This document shows positions 51,956 through 61,824 of a DNA stretch of 64,000 nt, one piece after another. How positions within the stretch are numbered: position 1 is the first letter of the stretch; each line of letters begins with the position of its first letter. A model generated the notes under the pieces. That model saw nothing but the letters and a program-made list of their open reading frames with translations, was not told the origin of the DNA and made no database searches. This DNA comes from Melghirimyces profundicolus (lineage in GTDB: Bacteria > Bacillota > Bacilli > Thermoactinomycetales > DSM-45169). The translations under genes and the position numbers were made by a program. The stretch covers positions 54,624-118,623 of the forward strand of contig NZ_QBKR01000010.1 in assembly GCF_003054245.1 (NCBI RefSeq), read 5' to 3'.

Positions 51956-53363
51956 ATCGTCTGTTATCCAGTCCGAGGTAGTCGAGAACATCGGAGACGG
52001 CTTGTTTTCCCTGATCGATGCAGTCGGGAAGGCCGATGCCTCCGTAAGAGGAACCGGCGGGAAAGAGGCCCGGAAGTTGTTCGCGGCAGGTATCCAACAA
52101 CTGTTCCCGCCACCGGACGTGTCCCACGGTATACTGGGGCATGGCCCGCCGCCAGCGTGTGATGCGCGAAAACTCCGGAGAGGCGTCCAACCCCTGGATC
52201 CGTTTAAGGTCGGAACGAACCCGGGACAGAATGGTTGGATCCGGTTCCTCCACGATGGCGTCGTCACCGAAACGGCCCACGTAGCAACGGATCATCGCTT
52301 TACCCGGAGGGACGGTGTGGGGCCACTTTTTGTGGGTCCAGGTACAGGCCGTCAGGGTGGTGTCTTCGCGCCGCGGCACGACGAAACCGGTTCCGTCCGG
52401 GGCGGCGGGGAGCGCTTTCGCATCAAAGCCCAAGATCACGGTGGCCACCGAGGTGGCAGGGACCGGATCCGGATGCTCCGGCAGCGGGGCGGCAGGGAGG
52501 AGGGCTTTCATCCGATCAAAGGGAAGGGCCAGGATGACGCCATCGGCCTGGATGACCCGGTTGGACTCCAGAACGAGAAGATACCGGCTTCCTTCCTTAA
52601 TGAGCCGGGTGAGGGGATTTCCCTTGATCACCGCTTCTTCCGGCAGTTGTTTTTCCACGGCCTCCACCAGGCTGGAGAGCCCTTTCTTCAGGGTCAGGAA
52701 CTGTCCCTTGGACGGGGCTTCCTTTTTCCGGGGAGCACGGGTGCGTTTCAGCCCGAGAATCAGGCTTCGGTGTTCCTCCTCCAGTCGGGCGAACTGAGGA
52801 AAGGTGGCCAACAGGCTGAGTCGGTCGATGTCTCCGGCGTAAATCCCGGAGAGGAGGGGTTCAATCAGGTGGTCAACCACTTCGTCCCCCAACCGTCTCC
52901 GAAAGAACGTCCCGACGGAAAGGTCATCGGGGTTTTGCCGCCGGGGGAGGAACAAGTCTCGGATGGCCCGGAATTTACCGGCGGAAGAAAACAGTTTGGA
53001 GAGGGCAAAAGGTGTGATCCGTGTGGGGATGCCCATCACGGCCCCTTCCGGGATGGGAAGAAGCTCCCCCTGATGGAGAATGTAGGCCTGGCCGGCACGG
53101 TTATGGACCAGTTCCTTCTCCAACCCCAAGTCGACGGCCAGCTGTTTGGCGGAGGGTTTCCGTGCCAGGAAAGAGTCGGGTCCCTGCTCCATGATAAAGC
53201 CGCCCCTGTGTTCCGTCCGGATTTTTCCGCCCAGGCGCTTTTCACTTTCCACGAGAACCAGGTCAAGGGGGATGGAACGTTCCTTCGCTTCTTTCTGCAG
53301 GTAGAAGGCGGCGGAGAGACCGGTGATCCCGCCGCCGACAACGGCAACCCGCCACCGTTTCAT
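51954..53363 (-). CDS. hemY: Coproporphyrinogen III oxidase (HemY/CgoX)
   Basis: The 469-residue flavoenzyme oxidises coproporphyrinogen III to coproporphyrin III in the Gram-positive heme route. The FAD-binding [15 protein letters not shown] is at about residues 8-22, followed by [15 protein letters not shown] near 37-51. A C-terminal [17 protein letters not shown] completes the FAD site near 440-456. It overlaps hemH by four bases and ends the hemE-hemH-hemY operon. Confidence 0.93.
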   Translation of the reverse strand: MKRWRVAVVGGGITGLSAAFYLQKEAKERSIPLDLVLVESEKRLGGKIRTEHRGGFIMEQGPDSFLARKPSAKQLAVDLGLEKELVHNRAGQAYILHQGELLPIPEGAVMGIPTRITPFALSKLFSSAGKFRAIRDLFLPRRQNPDDLSVGTFFRRRLGDEVVDHLIEPLLSGIYAGDIDRLSLLATFPQFARLEEEHRSLILGLKRTRAPRKKEAPSKGQFLTLKKGLSSLVEAVEKQLPEEAVIKGNPLTRLIKEGSRYLLVLESNRVIQADGVILALPFDRMKALLPAAPLPEHPDPVPATSVATVILGFDAKALPAAPDGTGFVVPRREDTTLTACTWTHKKWPHTVPPGKAMIRCYVGRFGDDAIVEEPDPTILSRVRSDLKRIQGLDASPEFSRITRWRRAMPQYTVGHVRWREQLLDTCREQLPGLFPAGSSYGGIGLPDCIDQGKQAVSDVLDYLGLDNRR

Positions 53364-54310
53364 TGTGACCTCCGGCTGACGTCAGCCCATTTTTCGGAAA
53401 CGACATCCGCCAGGCACTCGATAAATTCCGGCCGGGCATTGGGCATGGGCGGACGGTAATAATCGGCGCCGATCTCATCGCACACCATCCGGCATTCATA
53501 GTCGTTGTCGTAAAGAACTTCCAGGTGCTCCGCGACGAAGCCCAGGGGGCAATAAATAAAGGAGGTGTACCCCTTCTCTTGGTGAAGCTCCCGGGTGAGG
53601 TCCTGGACGTCGGGACCCAGCCAGGGCTCCGGCGTGTTACCCGCGCTCTGCCACCCGATGGCGTAATCCCGGATGCCGGCCCCCTCCGCCACCAGGCGGG
53701 CGGTTTCTTCCAGTTGCCGGGGGTAGGGATCCCCCGCCTGCAGGATTTTTTCCGGCAGGGAGTGGGCGGAGAAAATGGTCACGGTCTGTCCCCGCTTTTC
53801 TTCCGGGATTCGCTGAACGGTTTCCTTCACTCGTTTGACCCAGTAGTCGATGAACTTGGGGTGTTTGTACCAGCTGTCCACGGTATGGATCCGGGGGCCG
53901 CCCTGTTTTTCGGCTTCCGCCAGTGCCCGGCCGTTGTAGGATTTGACGCTGAAGGTGGAATAGTGGGGGGCCAACACGAGGCTGACGGCTTCCGTGATGC
54001 CGTCAGCCGCCATCTTCCGGACGCCGTCTTCGATGAAGGGGTCGATGTGTTTCAGTCCCAAATAGGCCCGGAATTGCCCATCGCCGTATCGTTCGTTGAG
54101 CCGCTTTTCCAACGCGGCCACCTGTTCGTCGGTGATTCGGGCCAACGGTGAGATACCTCCGATGGCTTCATACCGCTCCTTCAGGTCCTGAAGCAATTCT
54201 TCGGGGGGTTTTCTCCCCCGACGGATGTGGGTGTAATAGGGTTCGATCTCTTCGGGGCTGCGGGGGGTACCATAGGCCATCACCAACAGCCCGATGGGTT
54301 GGTTTGTCAT
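53360..54310 (-). CDS. hemH: Coproporphyrin III ferrochelatase
   Basis: The 316-residue enzyme inserts iron into coproporphyrin III. It has LLVMAYGTP at the N-terminus (8-16), the catalytic His region [15 protein letters not shown] near 130-144 and [11 protein letters not shown] near 189-199, with an acidic cluster downstream. The single-domain length fits the soluble Gram-positive type. It lies 11 bases after hemE and is coupled to hemY. Confidence 0.94.
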   Translation of the reverse strand: MTNQPIGLLVMAYGTPRSPEEIEPYYTHIRRGRKPPEELLQDLKERYEAIGGISPLARITDEQVAALEKRLNERYGDGQFRAYLGLKHIDPFIEDGVRKMAADGITEAVSLVLAPHYSTFSVKSYNGRALAEAEKQGGPRIHTVDSWYKHPKFIDYWVKRVKETVQRIPEEKRGQTVTIFSAHSLPEKILQAGDPYPRQLEETARLVAEGAGIRDYAIGWQSAGNTPEPWLGPDVQDLTRELHQEKGYTSFIYCPLGFVAEHLEVLYDNDYECRMVCDEIGADYYRPPMPNARPEFIECLADVVSEKWADVSRRSQ

Positions 54311-54321
54311 GGAGCGTCACC

Positions 54322-55362
54322 TCAATTCCGCGTGTATTCGTGAACGAAGCGGGTCAGGCGCTGCAGGGTTTCCACCCGGACCTCGGGAAACGTGCCGTGG
54401 CCCAGGTTGAAGATGTAACCCGGGGCAACCTTTCCCTGATCGAGAATTTCTTTGGCCTTCGCTTCGATCATCTCCCAGGGAGCCAGCAGGAGGGAGGGGT
54501 CGAGGTTTCCCTGAAGGGACTTGTCAATCCCCATCTCCCGGGCTTGCCGGATGGAGGTGCGCCAGTCCAAGCCGATCACGTCGACGGGAAGGCGATTCCA
54601 TTCTTTCAGCAGGTGACCCGCCCCGATTCCGAAGCAGATGACGGGAACCCCGGTGGCCTCTTTCACTTCGGCGAAGATCCGGTGCATCACCGGGGCGACA
54701 TAGGTCCGGTAATCGTCGGCGTTGAGTGCCCCCACCCAGGAGTCGAAGACCTGGACCGCATGGGCGCCGGCCGCCACCTGGGCCTTGAGATAGGCCACGG
54801 TCAGATCGCCCAGTTTGTCCATCAAGGCTTGCCAAGACTCCGGTTGAGCGTACATAAAGCCTTTGGTCTGATGGTAGTTTTTCGAAGGCCCGCCTTCGAT
54901 GATGTAGCTGGCCAGGGTGAAGGGGGCCCCCGCAAACCCGATGAGGGGAACGTTCAGTTGTTCGGTGGTGAGCAGGCGGATGGCTTCCAACACATAGGGG
55001 ACATGCTCTTCGGGCTCCAGCCGCCCGAGGCGTTCCACATCGGCCGGGGTCCGCACCGGATTGGAGATGACAGGGCCGACGCCGGGGCGGATCTCCACTT
55101 CGACCCCGACGGGTTTCAGCGGAGTCATGATGTCGGCGAACAGAATGGCGGCATCGACTCCCAGTTGTTCCACCGGGAGACGCGTCACTTCGGCGCATAC
55201 TTCCGGGATCTCACTCATTTCAAAGAAGGAATACCGCTCCCGGATTTTCCGGTATTCCGGCTGATACCTTCCCGCCTGACGCATGTACCACACGGGTACA
55301 TAGGGGGTCGATTCCCCGCGGCAGGCCTTCAGGAAGGTGTCGTTGAAGTGGGAACTGGCCAT
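54322..55362 (-). CDS. hemE: Uroporphyrinogen decarboxylase
   Basis: HemE removes four carboxyl groups from uroporphyrinogen III to give coproporphyrinogen III. The 346-residue product has [16 protein letters not shown] near residues 22-37 (substrate arginines), [15 protein letters not shown] near 69-83 and [12 protein letters not shown] near 132-143. The ATG at 55362 behind AAAGGTG is preferred; the longer frame crosses the leader hairpin. It begins the hemEHY operon. Confidence 0.94.
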   Translation of the reverse strand: MASSHFNDTFLKACRGESTPYVPVWYMRQAGRYQPEYRKIRERYSFFEMSEIPEVCAEVTRLPVEQLGVDAAILFADIMTPLKPVGVEVEIRPGVGPVISNPVRTPADVERLGRLEPEEHVPYVLEAIRLLTTEQLNVPLIGFAGAPFTLASYIIEGGPSKNYHQTKGFMYAQPESWQALMDKLGDLTVAYLKAQVAAGAHAVQVFDSWVGALNADDYRTYVAPVMHRIFAEVKEATGVPVICFGIGAGHLLKEWNRLPVDVIGLDWRTSIRQAREMGIDKSLQGNLDPSLLLAPWEMIEAKAKEILDQGKVAPGYIFNLGHGTFPEVRVETLQRLTRFVHEYTRN

Positions 55363-55473
55363 GACGACACACCTTTCGCTGTTTAGAAGAAGTATCAAAA
55401 AAGATTTCCTTTTATTATTACCATAACGCTTTCCCCGTCGGTCATACAGGGCTCGGAGGAAAGTGTCATGAAA

Positions 55474-55538
55474 TCGACCCGGATCCGGCCGAAAAGAGTG
55501 ATCCGGGTCGACAGAACCATTTCCCAATATACCACAAA
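55474..55538 (-). promoter_or_regulatory. hemE promoter and leader hairpin
   Basis: The minus strand reads TGGTATATT (extended -10 like) near 55529-55537. Directly downstream, TCGACCCGGATC pairs perfectly with GATCCGGGTCGA (55474-55511) around a 14-base loop, so the transcript starts with this stem. It may protect or regulate the message. Confidence 0.45.
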
Positions 55539-55552
55539 GGGGCCCCCAAACA

Positions 55553-55578
55553 GAATAAAGCCGGCGTCGGGCGCCGGC
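55553..55578 (-). terminator. Terminator of acyP
   Basis: On the minus strand GCCGGCG pairs with CGCCGGC around a five-base loop, followed by TTTATTC. Confidence 0.75.
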
Positions 55579-55582
55579 AATT

Positions 55583-55858
55583 TCAGTATCGAACCTCAAA
55601 GGTCCGGTAGCGGTCCGTCGGTTTCTTCTCTTTCGTTTCCAAGCGTTTCACCTGTGAAGCGGGGCTGCCTTTCCGGACGGCTTCCACAAACCGTTCCATC
55701 TTGGACGCGGGGCCTTGGGCGTCGATCTCCACCGTCCCGTCGGGGCGATTCCGAACCCACCCCTTTACTCCGATGGATAAAGCCGCCTTCCTTGTGTAAT
55801 GGCGGAATCCGACTCCCTGCACCCTTCCGTGGACCATGATGTGGCGTCTCTGCATCAA
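55583..55858 (-). CDS. acyP: Acylphosphatase
   Basis: The 91-residue enzyme hydrolyses acyl phosphates. The phosphate loop VQGVGFR (13-19) with catalytic Arg19 and the [13 protein letters not shown] segment with catalytic Asn37 are both intact. The length is standard. It is a single gene between the xer and hem genes on the same strand, with its own terminator. Its substrate in vivo is not known; acetyl phosphate from the acetate kinase reaction is one candidate. Confidence 0.93.
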   Translation of the reverse strand: MMQRRHIMVHGRVQGVGFRHYTRKAALSIGVKGWVRNRPDGTVEIDAQGPASKMERFVEAVRKGSPASQVKRLETKEKKPTDRYRTFEVRY

Positions 55859-55899
55859 ATCATCCTTTCCACGATTCCTTTACCCGCTCCCGGCCGGAA

Positions 55900-56985
55900 T
55901 CATAACATGCCGTCCAGCCGGTCCAAGGCTTTGTCCCGTTCCGAATCGATCACGTGGGTATAGATCTGTGTGGTCTGAATGCTGGAGTGTCCCAGAATTT
56001 CCTGCACCACCCGCAGGTTTTCCCCGTTGGAGAGGAGAAGGGTGGCCAGGGTGTGACGCAGTTTGTGAGGGGAGATCGTAGCCGCCTTGGGCGGCAGGTT
56101 GGCTTCCTGAACATATTTTTTGAGGGCGTCGGAGACTCCCTTCCGGCTCATCCGGGTTCGGTTTTTGTTCAGGAAAAGCGCATCTTGGTGATCCGGGGGG
56201 ACATTTTCCGTCGGCCTGAGCTTCATGTACTCCCGAAGTGCCTCATAGGCGGTTTGGTTCAGCTTCAGCATCCGTTCTTTGTCTCCCTTTCCCATCACCA
56301 CGACGCGGGCGGTGTCGCGATCGGGCTGGATGCTGTTTTGGTTGAGCCCGACCAACTCTGACACGCGGATCCCCGTGTTCAAAAAGAGGAGCAGGATCGC
56401 CCGGTCCCGCACTTCATACCAGGTGCACTTCCGCCGTTTCTGTTTCCGATGGTATGCCTCCACAGCCTTCACGAGCCGGAGAGCTTCCTCCCGGGTGAGA
56501 AAGACGGGCACTTTCTTTCGGTTGCGCGCTTTCAGAGTGGCGTCCGCGTATTCCTCCATCGGATCTTTTTCCAGCACCCCGTTTTTGACCAGGTAGCGGA
56601 AAAGGGAGCGGAGAGAAGAGCGTTTCCGTTCCTTTCCCGCCCGGGTGTTTTCCCGGAAATGCTTCCGTTCCACCCAATCCTCGCAAACTTCTCCGGTGGC
56701 CGGGTCCGTCCGCTTCACCTTGACCCGGACCGTCCGCTCATAGCCGATTTCGATCCGGCGGAAAAAGCGGCGAAGGGTTCGGGACGTGATTTCCTCCAGG
56801 TCGATTCCCTCTTTTTCGAGAAAGTCGAAGAACAGGGAGAAATCGTAGGCATAGTTGGCGATGGTTTGTTGACTTCGTTCCGCACTGATCATCTCCAGAA
56901 AAAACTCCTGGACGTCTTCCGGAAACCGGATGATGATCCGGTTGACATTCGCCGGCAGGCGCCGGGAGAAAGGAAACCGGGACAT
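55900..56985 (-). CDS. XerS-like tyrosine recombinase
   Basis: The 361-residue protein has an N-terminal SAM-like core-binding domain (about residues 20-150) and a C-terminal catalytic domain with TGIRVSELVGL (first Arg), SPHKLRHTLAT (His-x-x-Arg) and GHSSIQTTQIYTHV (His and nucleophile Tyr). The length and insertion in the N-terminal domain resemble XerS of chromosome dimer resolution rather than XerC/D. No phage or integrative genes adjoin it, so a housekeeping or decayed-element role are both open. Confidence 0.88.
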   Translation of the reverse strand: MSRFPFSRRLPANVNRIIIRFPEDVQEFFLEMISAERSQQTIANYAYDFSLFFDFLEKEGIDLEEITSRTLRRFFRRIEIGYERTVRVKVKRTDPATGEVCEDWVERKHFRENTRAGKERKRSSLRSLFRYLVKNGVLEKDPMEEYADATLKARNRKKVPVFLTREEALRLVKAVEAYHRKQKRRKCTWYEVRDRAILLLFLNTGIRVSELVGLNQNSIQPDRDTARVVVMGKGDKERMLKLNQTAYEALREYMKLRPTENVPPDHQDALFLNKNRTRMSRKGVSDALKKYVQEANLPPKAATISPHKLRHTLATLLLSNGENLRVVQEILGHSSIQTTQIYTHVIDSERDKALDRLDGML

Positions 56986-57794
56986 GAAATCCCTCCGAAT
57001 TTTTTGTTACGTTATACATATACCACGGATTCCCGGAAAATACCACGGGATCAGAAGGAAAATCGTCTTGATCTCAAAAAGTAAAGGACTGAACGAAAAC
57101 CGTAAACATGAAATGGGGGATGGGGATGGGGCTTTAAGACACCGAAGAAGACACCGAAGAAAATCTTTAAAAAAAGGACGGTATCATCGGATCGGGGATC
57201 AAAAGGATCGAAAGAAACGGATTCATGTACACAAGCCGATGGAGACGAGTCGGGGTATATGGGGAACCCGTTGGATTTGGAAGAAGGGAGGAAACCCGAA
57301 AAAGGACGGAGCGCCAAAACTGCCCTCATGCAACTGATCAGCATTCCCGTGATGTTCGGGCTTCTCATATTGGCGGCTTCTTATTGCGAACGGTAAGTGA
57401 TGAACAGGCCCTTCAGGGTCTATTTTTAAACTTCTAACTTCCGATACGGCACCATTATCGGAAGTTAGAAATCGGACGAGGGGAAATCAGCCAAATCTCA
57501 TCGTGTCGAGGATATGGATCAACTCGCCGGGGTATTTTCTCGGCGGATTCTCGAAATTAAACCTTGGAACGAAAAAAATGGGAAGTAAAGAGGTTCGAGG
57601 ATGACATGGCAGTTATATACCCCTGGAAGAGGACGGGTTCATTTCCGTTATCGAAGAGTTTGAGGGGACTTTCGATACAGCGAAGAAAAAGGTGATGGAA
57701 TATGAATTTCTTCGTTCGAAAGGTTGGATGCGGAGGAATCCTCCATGCGTGGAAAGCCATTGGGAGATCCGGAGAAGAACAAGGAGGACTCAAA
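56986..57794. other. Gene-poor interval with relic coding pieces
   Basis: About 800 bases without a confident gene. AGACACCGAAGA is repeated in tandem near 57137-57163. A frame ending at 57396 encodes a short hydrophobic segment (MQLISIPVMFGLLILAASY) but lacks a clear start. Near 57500-57590 and 57615-57790 two frames look like protein remnants (GVFSRRILEIKPWNEKNGK; EEDGFISVIEEFEGTFDTAK), without starts. They are probably decayed genes. Confidence 0.4.
57432..57470. repeat. Perfect 15-bp inverted repeat
   Basis: TTCTAACTTCCGATA pairs perfectly with TATCGGAAGTTAGAA around nine bases. No T run follows on either strand, so it is not a normal terminator. Confidence 0.65.
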
Positions 57795-58088
57795 GTGAAA
57801 AAGCATAAACCGGTCATGAAAGAAGTACAGGTTGTTTCCGAGTGGATCTGCAACAAATGCGGGAAATCGGTCCAAGCCGACTCCAATGACTTCGAAACGG
57901 ACTTGATCCATTCCTTCCAAACCGAATTCGGTTATGGCAGTGGCTTTGACATGGAAGAATGGTCCTGGGAGCTTTGTGAAGATTGTCTGGTGGATATCGT
58001 CCGTACCTTCCAGTTTGCCCCGGATGGATTCGGGGGGGAATATCGGACGGAATCCTCCGAAAGTCAACAACAACGGTTTGAAGAATAG
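57795..58088 (+). CDS. Zinc-ribbon-like hypothetical protein
   Basis: The 97-residue product has CNKCGK near residue 18-23 and CEDC near 60-63, a likely structural zinc site, with the acidic-aromatic stretch FGYGSGFDMEEWSWEL between. Small proteins of this type are common in Bacillales and have no known role. The start is GTG at 57795 behind AAGGAGGA. A terminator follows at 58256. It is the only apparently intact gene between 57 and 61.8 kb. Confidence 0.65.
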   Translation: MKKHKPVMKEVQVVSEWICNKCGKSVQADSNDFETDLIHSFQTEFGYGSGFDMEEWSWELCEDCLVDIVRTFQFAPDGFGGEYRTESSESQQQRFEE

Positions 58089-58255
58089 AAAACCCGAAAG
58101 GAAAATTCGGAGTAACAATCAAACCGCCCCGATGGGCGGCTGTACACAGAATGGAATGGAATATCCATGCCATCATGGTGATACCTTATATGTAGGCGAT
58201 GAAATCTTGTCGCTATGGCAATGACCGTGTATGCGTCGACGGAAAGGGACACAGG

Positions 58256-58295
58256 ATGACCCGCTACCCTCGCCCAGAGCGGGTCATTTTGTTTG
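58256..58295 (+). terminator. Terminator after the zinc-ribbon gene
   Basis: ATGACCCGCT pairs perfectly with AGCGGGTCAT around a 12-base loop, followed by TTTGTTTG. Confidence 0.75.
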
Positions 58296-58384
58296 TCAAA
58301 AAGGAATCCACCGTACCCCAATAAGCGATTAAAAGAAAGGAAAACGGTATGAGCAAATTTAATAGGGAGAGAGGAGTGAATACG

Positions 58385-59335
58385 ATGTCCAAGAAGCTGA
58401 TCCTCCTGGAAGGTATCCCTGGATCAGGGAAATCCACTTTTACAAGATTTATCGCTGTCCAGTTGGAGAGAAACGGATATAAAACCAAATTATATCATGA
58501 AACAACAGGTGATCATCCTCTTTTTTGTTGATAACAATGACCATGATCTTGATATCGGAAGCTGGATGAATGCGTATCTGGAGAATTGGCAGCGAATGAT
58601 TGATCAACTGAAAGAGACGGATGGTTCCGTCGTTTTGGAGTCGGCTCTTTTTCAATATCCAATTTTAAACTTACTACATAAGGACTTGGATAGGAGAAAG
58701 ATCACAGATTTTATTGAGCAGGTTTGCAGCATTGCTCATCAAATACAACCTGTATTATTTTACTTTACCAGTAATATCCATGTTTGGCTATTCGTAAAAT
58801 GATAGACAGCAGAGGAGGGGATCGGTTTTTAAAGCAAAAGTACGAGCAGTTTATGAACGAACCTTACTACAAGAATAGAGGCAACACGGGGTCCAGTTTG
58901 CATCTTGCGTTTTTATCGGAATAAGGACAATTGGCTAATCTATCCTTTCGTTTAAATAAATTCAATAAACTTTCGGTAGAGAATTCGAAAGGAGAGTGGG
59001 AGAGTTATCAGAAACAGTTACTGCAATTCCTTCATCTTTCCTTTCACAATGACCCAATGATTGATCCTGACATTCTTGAGGATTACGCAGGCATTTACAG
59101 AAATGAGATTATGAATTTAAATTTGATGGTTGAACATGTTGATGGGCAATTATTTATTTTTGGTAACCGGATTTTACAACCTAAAAATGTATATCAATTT
59201 TATCTTAGTGATATTAGTGTGGAAGTAACATTCAATCGAGATGAGAATGGGTTAGTTAACAATCTCGTCGTCGGAGAGAAAGATATCCATGTAAATATGA
59301 AAGATGAAGGAACTCAATTTATAAAGATATCATGA
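58385..59335 (+). pseudogene. P-loop kinase-like ATPase, multiply broken
   Basis: The start has SD GAGAGGAG and a Walker A LLEGIPGSGKSTFTRF (about residues 6-21), followed by VQLERNGYKTKLYHETTG. A T6 run near 58520 shifts the frame; the next piece (GSWMNAYLENWQRMIDQL) ends at a second shift near 58785. The third frame is cut by a TAA at 58922 and continues to 59335. Two frameshifts and one nonsense codon make it inactive. The intact protein would be about 315 residues. Confidence 0.8.
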
Positions 59336-59482
59336 CACAGATACGAAATGACTTGAGTCCGATTATCAAATCAGTATTCCACCGCTCCACCGTAACCGGC
59401 GTGACGGTCTCAAAGGGAACCAACATGCGGTAACTTATAAATAATTTATAATATATAGCAAAGAACCAAAGGAGGAAAGAGG

Positions 59483-60370
59483 ATGATTTTTGTAAAAAGA
59501 GGGATCATCGTCCTCTGTTTTGCGATGTTGGGCTTGATAGGTCAATCCATCGTTGTCGCTGACGAAGGGGAGGATGCGCCAGGACGTCAGGTGAAGGTAA
59601 GGGTAATGACTTACAACATTCATGCAGGAATTGGGTCTGACGGCAAGTATGATCTTTCACGAATCGCCAAAGTCATCGAGGAATCCAATGCCGATGTGAT
59701 CGGTCTTCAGGAAGTGGATGTTCACTGAGGAAGCCGGAGCCAATTCGAGAATGGAATAAAATCGCTGGCGGATAGGTTGGACATGCACTATTTTTATGCC
59801 CCCATTTACAACCTCCCTCCCAACGAAGACGGACAGCCGAACCGGCAGTTCGGCGTTGCGGTGTTAAGCAAATTTCCGATCATCCAGGCCGAAAACCGGG
59901 AGATAACAAGGTTGTCCACCCAAGAACCGAACTCTTCGCCGAAACCCGCTCCAGGGTTTGCTGAAGTACTGCTCAATGTAAGGGGGTCAAAAACGTTGTT
60001 CTATGTGACACACCTGGATTACCGTTCCGACCCCTCAGTTCGCAAAATGCAAGTTCGCGATATGATGGATATTTTCAAGGAAAATGAGAGGGAAAAAATT
60101 CTCGTCGGTGACATGAATGCGACTCCGCAGGCGCAGGAATTAAAACCGTTATTTAACTCGTTTCAAGACGCCTGGAGTACAAACGGCGAACAAAACGGGT
60201 TTACATATTCCGCACTTGATCCTGTCAAACGGATTGACTACATTTTCGCTACACCCGGTATTCAAATGCGGACCGCCGACGTCATCGAAACATTGGCATC
60301 CGATCATTTACCTGTCGTGGCGGATGTCACTCTTACCCGCGTCTCAAATAGGGGAGATCGGGATGAATAG
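59483..60370 (+). pseudogene. Endonuclease/exonuclease/phosphatase family protein with an in-frame TGA
   Basis: A signal peptide (residues 1-25) is followed by VRVMTYNIHAGIG and DVIGLQEVDVH, the start of the EEP fold. A TGA at 59726-59728 interrupts the frame exactly where Trp would be usual; the same frame goes on through GVAVLSKFPI, VTHLDYRS, LVGDMNATP and SDHLPVVADV, so all catalytic motifs remain. A single TGG-to-TGA change would explain it. The intact form would be about 295 residues. Confidence 0.85.
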
Positions 60371-60671
60371 ACAGCAATGGTGTTTGTGCGTCTTGTCATC
60401 GGTGCTGGCTCTTCTGTTGTATTTCCCGATTTTTGTCTTTGCAGATGGGAACGATGCGGTAAAACCGGGGTGGAAAGAAGATAAGACGGCAAAAGGATGG
60501 ATTCAGAGTCAGAGCAAAATTCGGCATATGACACTGGAAGAGAAAATCAGCCAGCTGTTTATGGTTTATGCATACGGCAAGACTCCGACCGACCCTGCTT
60601 ATGAGGAAACAAATCTTCGACGAAAGCGGGGCGGAAAAACTTTGCGGAAATATAGAAAAGTACCACATGGC
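60363..60671 (+). pseudogene. Family 3 glycoside hydrolase (NagZ-like), 5' fragment
   Basis: The ATG at 60363 overlaps the previous stop. The product starts with a signal peptide and gives IRHMTLEEKISQLFMVYAYG, the typical N-terminus of beta-N-acetylhexosaminidases of family 3. A frame change near 60605 leads to NIEKYHM, and the homology ends at about 60671, where a minus-strand Tn3 transposase fragment begins. About 85 percent of the gene is missing, so it was cut by the insertion or a linked deletion. Confidence 0.75.
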
Positions 60672-60675
60672 GGTG

Positions 60676-61262
60676 GATCGACATCCACGGGGGCCGCGAT
60701 CGGCAGGGAGGAATCCGCCTTCATTTCGGCCCACGTCGCCCTCGGTAGCATGTATTCATCGAAATCTTTGTACTGACGACTGCCCGTCACCCACAGATCC
60801 CCTGATCGAAGGTGCTTCCTCAATTCCGCCAGGGCGCACATCTCGTAATAGTGCCGGTCGATTCCCTCCTGACGAAGCACATGCTTTTCCCAGCGCGGTT
60901 TGACAAAGACGGTCGGGGCCCCCTCCGGAACTTTCCGTTTGCCGGTGGTGTTCAATTTCTGCAATAGCTGGAGGGCTTCCAAAAGGGAAGCGCTGGGGGC
61001 TGCAGAGGCCTGGAAGACGTAACTTTCCAACAACCTCGGCACTTGCGTAGCATGATACCGGCTTCCAGCAGGTCCAGATAATCAAAGTCCGCCGGGCGGG
61101 CGGGTTGCTCCGCCTCTTCCACGGTGGAGACAAACTTCTCCTAGGTGATAATGGACTGCAGGAGTTCATAGGGGTCTTGCTCAGACTCCCGGGGCGGAGA
61201 TGAGTGCTTTGCTAAGGCAAGGGCGTCCACGGCGACGTGGGGTCTGAAATTGCCCAACGTTT
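60676..61262 (-). pseudogene. Tn3-family transposase fragment
   Basis: The minus strand encodes part of Tn3 TnpA: DPYELLQSIITWEKFVSTVE, then FDYLDLL, a one-base frame loss near 61065, then GSRYHATQVPRLLESYVFQA, LNTTGKRKVPEGAP and LWVTGSRQYKDFDEYMLP, ending at KADSSLPIAAP. The N-terminal third and the catalytic C-terminal half are missing and no terminal repeats are seen. It is a dead fragment. Confidence 0.8.
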
Positions 61263-61824
61263 CACATCCCCCTAGGTACAATTAAGAGATTTATAGGAAC
61301 TACTAGTATTTTTGAATAATTTCTGCTATTTTTATATTACGGGTCATGAATTATCGGAAAGAGGAAAAATTATACCTTAGTCTACGTGGCTCAGTGGTGG
61401 AGAGTTCCCATCGACATGTCCGACATGTCGCCGTTGAGGACAAGGAGGGCACCTCCTCCTACCCCTCAGTGATGAAGCGTTTCAGGGGGTGCCCACAGTG
61501 ACGATGGAGGCGGCGGGCCGGTTCAGGCTGAGCCCGGAGGAATCTGCGCATCCAACATCATCAAAGAACGTCACCGGGAACGGGCGGGCTGTACCGAGGC
61601 AGAACTGCGGTGCGGAACCTGAGCCACGAGACCGAGACAGTCACCATCGGGAGGGGCGGGAGCCGACCTCTCTACAGCAACTGCTCGGAAAACATACAGG
61701 TATGGTGACCACCGCTACATGGGGGAGAAGGACCCATTGGACTACCACTTGCCGGACCACCCGGTACAGAACGTACCATGAATGCCGTATCGGGTAGGTT
61801 GAAAAATGAGCGGGAGGACGTACA
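61263..61824. other. Gene-free interval before the peptide-binding protein
   Basis: About 560 bases. No frame has both a ribosome site and recognisable protein. A frame near 61690-61791 reads RYMGEKDPLDYHLPDHPVQN and might be the end of a lost gene. CGACATGTC occurs at 61412-61420 and again, as TCCGACATGTCG, overlapping 61418-61429. Confidence 0.4.
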
